Below, one piece after another: positions 49,562 to 56,796 of a stretch of DNA of 64,000 nt (positions within the stretch are counted from its first letter, which is position 1; each line of letters begins with the position of its first letter). Position numbers and translations under genes: made by a program. This stretch comes from Niastella sp966212235 (GTDB lineage Bacteria > Bacteroidota > Bacteroidia > Chitinophagales > Chitinophagaceae). The DNA lies in the NCBI GenBank assembly GCA_966212235.1, contig CBIHPP010000002.1, forward strand, positions 1 through 64,000, given 5' to 3'. Under the pieces are notes generated by a model. That model was given only the letters and a program-made list of their open reading frames with translations, was not told where the DNA came from and did not search any database.

Positions 49562-50938
49562 ATGCAACACGAACAACAACCCATTATTGTCGGACTGGAT
49601 ATCGGTACGACAAAGATTGCGGCGATTGCCGGCCGAAAGAACGAGTTCGGTAAGTTGGAGATCCTTGGCTTTGGCCGGGCCAACTCCAACGGTGTTAAGC
49701 ATGGACAGGTGCTTAATATCGACGAAACCATCAAGGCCATTACAATGGCTCTTGAAAACTGTTATTCATCAAACCCAGGTCTGGAGATCAACGAAGTATA
49801 TGTTGGTATTGCAGGACATCATATAAAAAGTCTGCAAACCCGTGGCGACATTGTACGTCATCAAACCGATGACGAGATCACACAAAAGGAGCTTGATCAG
49901 TTGATCGCAGATCAGTATAAAACGTACATTCCTGCCGGTGATCAGATCATCGATGTGATACCTCAGGAGTTTACAGTTGATAATTTTCAAAATATTCCTA
50001 ACCCAATTGGCTATGGTGGCGTGAAAATTGGTGCTAATTTCCACATCATCACCGGAGATAAGAACGCCATTCGCAATATCACCCGTGCAGTAGAAAAAAG
50101 TGGGTTGAAAACAAAGGACCTGGTATTGCAACCGCTGGCATCTGCTTCAGCCGTTATGGGAACAGAAGACCTGGAAGCGGGTGTAGCCATTGTAGATATT
50201 GGTGGCGGTACTACCGACCTGGCTGTTTTTTATGAAGGTATTTTAAAGCATACTGCGGTTATACCGTTTGGTGGCGAGAATATCACCAACGACATCAAAA
50301 CCGGATTGGGTGTATTGAAAACGCAAGCCGAGCAAATGAAAGTACAGTTCGGTAGTGCACTGGCCAATGAAGCCCGCGGCAATGCGTTCATTACTATTCC
50401 CGGTTTGCGTGGTATGCCGGCCAAAGAGATCAGTGTAAAGAACCTGGCTAACATCATCCAGGCCCGCATGAGCGAGATCATGGATTTTGTAACCTATCAT
50501 TTAAAGCAGGTTGGTTTGGATAGCCGCATGCTCAATGGTGGTATCGTATTGACCGGTGGTGGTTCTCAATTAAAACACCTCATCCAGTTAACAGAATACG
50601 TAACCGGCCTGAATGCCCGCATTGGTTTTCCAACAGAGCACCTGGCAGCAGGTCATATTGAAGAATTAGCCCGTCCAACCTATTCAACCTGTATCGGCCT
50701 TATATTGAAAGGCTATAGCGATTATGAGCACCAACGTAAACAATTCGAGAACCAGTTCAGGAAGTTAGAGATCCCTGAGAATTTGCGCAAGGCAGAGTTG
50801 GTAGATGAAGAAGTAATGGATGATGAAGAATTGCAGGCACAAAAAGTAAGGAACCGCAAGGGTATTAAAGATTTCTGGGGCAAGTTCAAGGATGGTATTA
50901 TTGAGCTGTTCAAGGAAGAAGAAGACCATGCGTTGTAA
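49562..50938 (+). CDS. ftsA: Cell division protein FtsA
   Basis: Actin-like ATPase that tethers FtsZ filaments to the membrane and recruits the divisome. 458 residues. It has the N-terminal IIVGLDIGTTKIAAIAG phosphate loop, the SHS2 (1C) domain with EVYVGIAGHHIKSLQTRG, VAIVDIGGGTTDLAVFYEG (second phosphate loop) and GGIVLTGGGSQLKHL (adenosine motif). The C-terminus ends in an amphipathic helix (KGIKDFWGKFKDGIIELFKE) that should bind the membrane. ATG at 49562. ftsZ follows after 256 bp. Confidence 0.96.
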   Translation: MQHEQQPIIVGLDIGTTKIAAIAGRKNEFGKLEILGFGRANSNGVKHGQVLNIDETIKAITMALENCYSSNPGLEINEVYVGIAGHHIKSLQTRGDIVRHQTDDEITQKELDQLIADQYKTYIPAGDQIIDVIPQEFTVDNFQNIPNPIGYGGVKIGANFHIITGDKNAIRNITRAVEKSGLKTKDLVLQPLASASAVMGTEDLEAGVAIVDIGGGTTDLAVFYEGILKHTAVIPFGGENITNDIKTGLGVLKTQAEQMKVQFGSALANEARGNAFITIPGLRGMPAKEISVKNLANIIQARMSEIMDFVTYHLKQVGLDSRMLNGGIVLTGGGSQLKHLIQLTEYVTGLNARIGFPTEHLAAGHIEELARPTYSTCIGLILKGYSDYEHQRKQFENQFRKLEIPENLRKAELVDEEVMDDEELQAQKVRNRKGIKDFWGKFKDGIIELFKEEEDHAL

Positions 50939-51050
50939 AGGCACAGGATACGAGGCCCAGAAAAAGACACAAGTCACAAGTAATACAAGTAACAGCAATC
51001 GATAACAGACCACGTACAATCAACCTATTGAAAAAGAAAATCCGGGGAAT

Positions 51051-51140
51051 ATGAAAAATGCCAGCATGATAATGGAACGTTTGCCCAGGCAATACGAACC
51101 GTTACAATGCAAAATTGTTAAACTAACCCGTTATTCTTAA
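51051..51140 (+). CDS. Possible 29-residue peptide in the ftsA-ftsZ gap
   Basis: An ATG at 51051, preceded by TCCGGGGAAT, opens a 29-codon frame (MKNASMIMERLPRQYEPLQC, then KIVKLTRYS) ending at 51140, 54 bp before ftsZ. There is no recognised family; it may be chance. The rest of the 256-bp gap shows no gene and probably holds an ftsZ promoter. Confidence 0.2.
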   Translation: MKNASMIMERLPRQYEPLQCKIVKLTRYS

Positions 51141-51194
51141 TCTGGTCTCAGCAGCGTGTGAGGGTAGGCTGGTGGGGCTGTTAAACAGTAAGCT

Positions 51195-53069
51195 ATGATT
51201 CATTTTGATTTACCGAAGGAGAAATCATCTATCATCAAAGTCATTGGTGTAGGTGGCGGAGGCAGTAATGCTGTTAACCACATGTATAGCCAGAATATTG
51301 AAGGTGTAAATTTTATTATTTGTAACACCGACGCTCAGGCTATTGCCCAAAGCCAGGTGCCCAATAAAGTGCAGTTAGGCCCTCATTTAACACAAGGGCT
51401 GGGCGCAGGCGCTAACCCCGAAATTGGCCGCCAGGCTACTGAAGAAAGTCTTGAAGAAATTAAGCGCATTCTGGAAGTTAATACCAAAATGGCTTTTATT
51501 ACTGCTGGTATGGGTGGCGGAACCGGAACGGGTGGTGCTCCCATTCTTGCCAAAATATGTAAAGACCTTGACATTCTTACTGTAGGTATTGTAACCACGC
51601 CGTTTTCATATGAAGGTAAGAAGCGGCAGTTACAGGCTGAATATGGAATAAAAGAACTGAAACAAACTGTAGATACGTTGCTGGTGATCAGTAATGATAA
51701 ACTGCGTCACCAGTTTGGTAATTTGAAAATGAAAGAAGCTTTTGCCAAAGCTGATAACGTGTTGGCAACGGCTGCGAAATGTATTACTGATGTAATTAAT
51801 AGCACCGGCCAGATCAACGTTGACTTTGCCGATGTATGTACCGTAATGCGTAACGGTGGGGTAGCTATATTAGGTAGTGGCGCCTGCAATGGGGAAGACA
51901 GGGCGCTGCGTACCATTGAAGAAGCATTGAATTCACCATTATTGAATGATAATGATATCCGTGGCGCTAAATGGATATTAATTAATATTAATTCATCTGA
52001 AGGTGACCATGAGTTCACCATGGACGAAGTAGAGGTCATTCAGAACTATTTATTAGACCAGGCCGGAGAAGGTACCGATGTAATACTTGGTATGGGATAT
52101 GACAACACGCTTGGCGACAAGCTGGGTATTACCCTCATCGCTACCGGCTTTGATCATAAAGACCCTTTTAAGAAAACGACCGCAAAAAAAGCGGAACCGA
52201 AGAAAGAGGAAAAGATCGTTCTCACGTTGGGAGCACAGGAAAAGCCTAAAAAGGAGCAACCGGTTGCTGAGAAAAAAGAAGAAAAGGCAGAACCTGTTAT
52301 CAAGCCTGAACTGGCTCCTAAATTAATTGATATGGATGCTGGTTCAACACCGGCTACCCTGGAGCTTTTTACGAAAGAAGAAACTGGTAAAACTACTGTG
52401 GACAATGGCGTGGATAAAAATGGCGGTCCGGAAAAAATTGAATGGGTACTTTCGCAACCATCCGACCCCATTGTACAGTTAAATACCACAACTGTAACGC
52501 AACAGCAACAACAGCCACAAAAGAATCAAAGTAATCAAAATAATTCTTCGGTGTCTGCAGCATCCGGAGGATACTTGGCCAAGCCATCCAATATTTATGC
52601 AGAACCAAAAAAAGATGAATCCAAACCGGAACACACCCCTGTGAAGGACCCAAACCGGAATGCCAGTGCAAACCCGATCCAGGAAGAAGATTCCAATGAT
52701 CTGCATTTGGTATTCAAAGATGATATTCCAGCGGCGGATGTGCCTGGGGCCTACCATTCTCAACCCCCTGTTAGTAACGGTAATATTTCTGTTGAGGATC
52801 TGGCAATGCTAGACGAAGCAGAAGAACAAAAACGCCGTGCAGCTGAACGAATACAGAAATTGCGCAATCTGTCGTTCAACATTAATGGAGCTGACCCTAA
52901 CAACGAGTTTGAAACTGTGCCGGCATACATCCGCCGCAATTTGGAACTGTATAACACGATCTCAAGTGTAGAAAACTTCTACAGCAAGTATGAAGTAAAA
53001 GCCGACGAAAATAATAATGGCCAGATATCAACGCTGAACACGTTTTTAGATGGACAAAAACCGGATTAA
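51195..53069 (+). CDS. ftsZ: Cell division protein FtsZ with long linker
   Basis: Tubulin-like GTPase forming the Z ring. The globular core (about 1-320) has GVGGGGSNAVNHM, the GTP signature GGGTGTG at 107-113 and the T7 loop NVDFADV. At 624 residues it is far longer than the usual 380-400, because of a linker of about 250 residues rich in K, E, P, Q and N. The conserved C-terminal peptide appears as VPAYIRRN at 575-582, followed by about 42 further residues (ELYNTISSVENFYSKYEV and beyond), so the FtsA-binding motif is not terminal. ATG at 51195. It is the last gene of the dcw cluster. Confidence 0.96.
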   Translation: MIHFDLPKEKSSIIKVIGVGGGGSNAVNHMYSQNIEGVNFIICNTDAQAIAQSQVPNKVQLGPHLTQGLGAGANPEIGRQATEESLEEIKRILEVNTKMAFITAGMGGGTGTGGAPILAKICKDLDILTVGIVTTPFSYEGKKRQLQAEYGIKELKQTVDTLLVISNDKLRHQFGNLKMKEAFAKADNVLATAAKCITDVINSTGQINVDFADVCTVMRNGGVAILGSGACNGEDRALRTIEEALNSPLLNDNDIRGAKWILININSSEGDHEFTMDEVEVIQNYLLDQAGEGTDVILGMGYDNTLGDKLGITLIATGFDHKDPFKKTTAKKAEPKKEEKIVLTLGAQEKPKKEQPVAEKKEEKAEPVIKPELAPKLIDMDAGSTPATLELFTKEETGKTTVDNGVDKNGGPEKIEWVLSQPSDPIVQLNTTTVTQQQQQPQKNQSNQNNSSVSAASGGYLAKPSNIYAEPKKDESKPEHTPVKDPNRNASANPIQEEDSNDLHLVFKDDIPAADVPGAYHSQPPVSNGNISVEDLAMLDEAEEQKRRAAERIQKLRNLSFNINGADPNNEFETVPAYIRRNLELYNTISSVENFYSKYEVKADENNNGQISTLNTFLDGQKPD

Positions 53070-53196
53070 TAAAAGGTGTTTTGTATCCCGTCCCACCCAG
53101 TGTGCTACCTGTTCTTATTGAGAGTAAAGGTTCATTGAACAGGGGCACCGGGTCTAAATCGATTGTTTTAACACAGCGATTGTTGTTTTTAGTTGT

Positions 53197-53227
53197 AGTC
53201 CCCCCGACTAATCGGGGGGACTTGTTT
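53197..53227 (+). terminator. Terminator of the dcw cluster
   Basis: A perfect 11-bp stem (53197-53207 with 53212-53222) with loop CTAA, followed by TGTTTT. It lies 127 bp after ftsZ. Confidence 0.8.
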
Positions 53228-53299
53228 TATGCGGAAGCCAAACGCCAAACGCGGAACCCTTACCGCAGAGCATGAACAACAATCTACAATTACAACCCC

Positions 53300-53307
53300 T
53301 AACTTTG
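53300..53307 (+). promoter_or_regulatory. Minus-7 element of the TIGR01777 gene
   Basis: TAACTTTG is an exact TAnnTTTG match ending four bases before the ATG at 53312. No good TTG is seen at the expected minus-33 position. The spacing predicts a leaderless transcript, as for proB. Confidence 0.5.
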
Positions 53308-53311
53308 TATC

Positions 53312-54238
53312 ATGGCAACCATTCTTATCACCGGAGGCACAGGTACCATTGGTAAAGCAGTAAGCAAATTCTTAACTGCGAAGCACCACCAGGTAATTAT
53401 TTTAACCCGGCATCCCCGTACTGGCACACCTGACATTTCCTATGCAGCCTGGGACCCCGCTCAAGAAACCATTGATATAGAAGCCTTGCAAAAAGCCGAT
53501 TATATTATTAACCTGGCTGGCGCCGGGGTGGCTGATAAACGGTGGACGAAACAACGTAAAGCGGAAATCGTTGACAGCCGGGTACAAAGCGGTGCATTGC
53601 TGGTGAAAGCCTTACAGGAGAATACCAACAAGGTGAAAGCGGTGATCAGTATGTCGGGTATTGGCTGGTATGGCGACGATCATAAAAAAAGCGCCACCCA
53701 ACCTGCTTTTCTTGAAGGAGATGCCGCCGATGAAAGTTTTTTAGGACAAACCTGTGTGCAATGGGAGAATGCTATTAAACCGGTAACTGCCCTGAATAAA
53801 CGCCTGATCATTTTTCGTTGCGGTATTGTATTAAGCAACGACGGCGGTGCTTTGACAGAATTTAAAAAGCCCGTGCGTGCAGGTGTTGCGCCTATTTTCG
53901 GAAGCGGGGAACAGGTTGCCAGCTGGATCCATGTTGATGATCTATGCCGGTTATTTTTATATGCCATCGATAATGAAAGGAAGCAAGGCGTGTATAACAC
54001 GGTTTCTCCTCAACCGGTGACCAATAAAAACTTAATGCTGGCGCTTGCCAGAAAAATGAAAGGGCGATTTTTTATTCCGGTCTATGTTCCTTCGTTTGTA
54101 TTGAAATTGATATTGGGTGAATTAAGTACTGAAATATTAAAAAGCGCTACCGTTAGTTGTGAAAAGATCATAAGTGGCAGTTTCCAGTTTTTATTTCCTA
54201 CCCTCGATGCTGCTTTGGATGATCTGATCAAAAAATAA
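53312..54238 (+). CDS. TIGR01777 family epimerase (YfcH-like, SDR39U1 type)
   Basis: Extended short-chain dehydrogenase of the TIGR01777 family, 308 residues, substrate unknown. Motifs: ILITGGTGTIGKAVSKFL (NAD(P) glycine motif), YIINLAGAGVADKRWTKQRKAEIVDSRV (family signature), SGIGWYGD, and IFGSGEQVASWIHVDDLCRLFLYAI. The C-terminal DUF1731-like region (GRFFIPVYVPSFVLKLILGELSTEILKSATV) is present. The ATG at 53312 is supported by the promoter box. Ends 1 bp from the convergent ABC permease stop. Confidence 0.93.
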   Translation: MATILITGGTGTIGKAVSKFLTAKHHQVIILTRHPRTGTPDISYAAWDPAQETIDIEALQKADYIINLAGAGVADKRWTKQRKAEIVDSRVQSGALLVKALQENTNKVKAVISMSGIGWYGDDHKKSATQPAFLEGDAADESFLGQTCVQWENAIKPVTALNKRLIIFRCGIVLSNDGGALTEFKKPVRAGVAPIFGSGEQVASWIHVDDLCRLFLYAIDNERKQGVYNTVSPQPVTNKNLMLALARKMKGRFFIPVYVPSFVLKLILGELSTEILKSATVSCEKIISGSFQFLFPTLDAALDDLIKK

Positions 54239-54239
54239 A

Positions 54240-55043
54240 CTACAGGTCGTCTGTCTGAAATTTTCTTACTGTAAAAAATAAATAGCCAGCCAGGTACACC
54301 AATGAAACAATGAAAATGGCGCTATAATCAGGTGTGCTTGAGGTTAGCTTGTTCATGACCTTTTGAATATAAGGAAAGGGAACCTGCATGTCGGTTGTTT
54401 CCAAAGGCATATAGCGCCCTATGTAGTTAGCATATCTATTTAAGATCATCACAATGATCTGCTCCAGTATAAGTGTATAAGCAAAGAATACCCCAATGGC
54501 CAGGCCGCCTCTTTTAAACAACACCCCCATCAACAAGGCTACCATAATATAGCTCATAGCCTGCAGGAGGAAATATCCTATATAAGAAAAACCTTCAAAA
54601 CTGAATTCGGCATCGCCTTGCATGAAGCCGAATATCATGGCTGTAAGGGCTACCAGAATTGCAGATAACACAGCAAATAAGGAGGCTATCAATATTTTGC
54701 CGGTAATAAACTGCTGACGTGTCCAGCCATCGATAATATTTTGCCGGTGCGTTTTGAAACTGTATTCGTTGGTTATCATTAAGATCATGATTAAACCAGG
54801 AATGAACAGCAGCCAGCTACTAACATGCGCAGCGGATTGCCAAACTGTGGGAAAGGCATAAGGTGAATTGCCCAATACCATGGTTGCAATACCTTTCGCC
54901 TGTTTTTCGGCATATATCACCTGCTGTATGCGATATATAATATAATTGGCGCCAAAGATGGTGACAATATAAAGGCATAGCAATATCCAGAACGCGCGGT
55001 AGTTCTTCAGCTTCATCCATTCTATAGCTAATAGTTGCCCCAT
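54240..55043 (-). CDS. ABC-2 type transporter permease
   Basis: Membrane subunit of an ABC-2 type transporter, 267 residues with six hydrophobic segments (for example FWILLCLYIVTIFGANYII, SSWLLFIPGLIMILMI and AIFIVSLVYLAGYLFF). NEYSFKTHRQNIIDGWTRQQFITGKI between helices 2 and 3 is typical of this family. ATG at 55043 is preferred over TTG at 55070, since it leaves a 1-bp gap to the ATPase stop. Cargo unknown; it works with the ATPase encoded immediately upstream. Confidence 0.9.
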   Translation of the reverse strand: MGQLLAIEWMKLKNYRAFWILLCLYIVTIFGANYIIYRIQQVIYAEKQAKGIATMVLGNSPYAFPTVWQSAAHVSSWLLFIPGLIMILMITNEYSFKTHRQNIIDGWTRQQFITGKILIASLFAVLSAILVALTAMIFGFMQGDAEFSFEGFSYIGYFLLQAMSYIMVALLMGVLFKRGGLAIGVFFAYTLILEQIIVMILNRYANYIGRYMPLETTDMQVPFPYIQKVMNKLTSSTPDYSAIFIVSLVYLAGYLFFTVRKFQTDDL

Positions 55044-55044
55044 A

Positions 55045-55941
55045 TTATTTAGAATTTTGCGTAAGTTCAAAGAATTTGGTTTCCAGGCTCTTTTTGCGCA
55101 GGCGCAGATGGTTCAGCGTTACACCGTTTTCAAAACAAAACCGGTTCAGGGCTTCCAGCGATGCAGTTCCTGTGTCAAACGATAATTCAATATGTTGTTC
55201 GTTTGCATGAACCCGCTTGGCGCCGGGATATTGCTGTAGTATGGTATGTAATTGTTGCATATTGGCGGCCCCTGTTTCTATTATTTCTTCTGCTACCAGT
55301 ATTTCATCAACATGTCCGTGTGTAAGCAGTATGCCTTTTTGCAGTATGGCTACATGGGTGCAAACTTTCTCCACTTCATCGAGCAGGTGGCTGGCCATGA
55401 TAATGGTTTTGCCGGCCTTGCTCAATTTTTTAATCAACTCTCTGGTTTCTAAAATACCCACAGGGTCCAGTCCATTGGTAGGTTCATCAAAAACCAGGAC
55501 TTCCGGATCGCCCAGCAGGCTGCTGGCGATGGCCAGTCGCTGTTTCATACCCAGAGAATAGGTGCTGAACTTTGAGAATTTGCGTTGTTCAAGATTTACC
55601 AGCTGCAACACTTTATCGATGTCTGCTTTTCCCCGCTGTTTGATCGCTGCTGCAATCTTTAAATTCTGTACGGCATTCAGGTAATGGTAAAAGTTAGGTG
55701 TTTCCAGCAGGGTGCCTATCTGTTGGCGGTGTGCGTGCGTGGGCGCTTCATCAAACAATGTATAAGAACCGGAAGTGGCTTTTAACACATCCAGGATTAT
55801 ACCCAACAGGGTCGTTTTCCCACTGCCGTTTGGCCCCAGTATACCAAATACCGATCCCGGGGGTACTGAAAAGGATACGCCCTTTAATGCCTGTATAGGA
55901 CCGTAATTTTTATGGAGATTATTTACCGTAAGAATAGCCAT
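55045..55941 (-). CDS. ABC transporter ATP-binding protein
   Basis: ATPase subunit of the same ABC-2 type exporter, 298 residues. Walker A GILGPNGSGKTTLLG, signature YSLGMKQRLAIASSLLG, Walker B VLVFDEPTNGLDP and switch His in MASHLLDEVEK are intact. The C-terminal extension of about 80 residues is characteristic of DrrA/YxlF-like ATPases. ATG at 55941 begins MAILTVNNLHKNYG. A promoter candidate at 55977-56008 precedes it, and the permease follows with a 1-bp gap. Confidence 0.94.
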   Translation of the reverse strand: MAILTVNNLHKNYGPIQALKGVSFSVPPGSVFGILGPNGSGKTTLLGIILDVLKATSGSYTLFDEAPTHAHRQQIGTLLETPNFYHYLNAVQNLKIAAAIKQRGKADIDKVLQLVNLEQRKFSKFSTYSLGMKQRLAIASSLLGDPEVLVFDEPTNGLDPVGILETRELIKKLSKAGKTIIMASHLLDEVEKVCTHVAILQKGILLTHGHVDEILVAEEIIETGAANMQQLHTILQQYPGAKRVHANEQHIELSFDTGTASLEALNRFCFENGVTLNHLRLRKKSLETKFFELTQNSK

Positions 55942-55976
55942 GATTGCCTGTTTAGCGGGTGATTGGGCGCCAATAA

Positions 55977-56008
55977 CAAAAAGTACTACAAGTAAGTCGT
56001 TGATACAA
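55977..56008 (-). promoter_or_regulatory. Promoter candidate of the ABC transporter operon
   Basis: On the minus strand TTG (56006-56008), 20 bases, then TACTTTTTG (55977-55985), which is TAnnTTTG with one extra T. Leader of about 30 nt to the ATG. Confidence 0.45.
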
Positions 56009-56055
56009 GTCAAATATTACTGCCGGGTGTCCAAAATGTTGCATTGGAAATTTAA

Positions 56056-56721
56056 TCACATGGCTGCGGGGGCATGCTTTTCATGGTAAAGGCTGGAAAA
56101 TTCACCTACTATCGCCCGGCCATTATTAAAAAGCAACCTATGTAGTTTTAAAGCTTCAATATCGATAGTAAGTACTTTCCGGTGAACAGGATTTAATGTG
56201 CCGCCGGATTGGCTATCACCCGCTTTGGCGTTCGGGTTATATTGAAAGGACGGGTCCACAAGGGTGCCGCGGGGGTACATGATCCCCGGAGTTGCCATTC
56301 CCCTGATATCGAGGTTGGTTGGGTGAACGAGTCCCAGGGTATGACCATATTCATGGGCGGCCGTGGTAGAAGTTTGTAAGAGATTATCCAGTTTAAAATA
56401 ACCGCTATTGCAGCCAATGCCATCTACAAAAGATATATTACCGGTTGCAAATTCTTCAATGCGAAAGAAATTAAGACGTGGGTTATCGTTGTACCACACC
56501 TTCCCGGGATCGAGACCGGGTTCATAAATACCATCAATGTCAAATTGTACATTGAATAAGTCGCCGCCGATCTTGATTTTTGCTTTTGGTTCGTTCCAGT
56601 GTTTGCTGATATCATTGGCTATTTGCCAGGAAAGATCTTTGGAGGCTGCATCGCCATAGAAGAACAATACAGAGTTGATAACGAGCTGATGCGAAATGGT
56701 ATGTAATTCGGCTTCACCCAT
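56056..56721 (-). CDS. Zinc metallopeptidase-like protein (HExxHxxGxxH)
   Basis: A 221-residue protein with the metzincin-type zinc motif HEYGHTLGLVHP (His123, Glu124, His127, His133). This is followed by GMATPGIMYPRGT, whose Met could be the Met-turn. The rest (FNVQFDIDGIYEPG, FVDGIGCNSGYFKLDNL) matches no family I recognise. There is no signal peptide from ATG 56721; the longer frame to TTG 56769 would run through a terminator and adds no signal either. It may therefore be cytoplasmic or exported by another route. It sits alone between the fatty-acid enzyme gene and the ABC operon. Confidence 0.75.
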   Translation of the reverse strand: MGEAELHTISHQLVINSVLFFYGDAASKDLSWQIANDISKHWNEPKAKIKIGGDLFNVQFDIDGIYEPGLDPGKVWYNDNPRLNFFRIEEFATGNISFVDGIGCNSGYFKLDNLLQTSTTAAHEYGHTLGLVHPTNLDIRGMATPGIMYPRGTLVDPSFQYNPNAKAGDSQSGGTLNPVHRKVLTIDIEALKLHRLLFNNGRAIVGEFSSLYHEKHAPAAM

Positions 56722-56734
56722 ACACCAATTTAAA

Positions 56735-56767
56735 GAAAAAAGGCGTCCCGGCTCATCCGGGTACGCC
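56735..56767 (-). terminator. Terminator of the fadN-like gene
   Basis: On the minus strand GGCGT-A-CCCGG and CCGGG-ACGCC (56742-56767) form a stem with one bulged A, followed by TTTTTT. It lies 30 bp after the fadN-like stop and only 14 bp before the metallopeptidase ATG. Confidence 0.7.
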
Positions 56768-56796
56768 AAATTTTCTCATGTGACGCCTGTTTCCTA

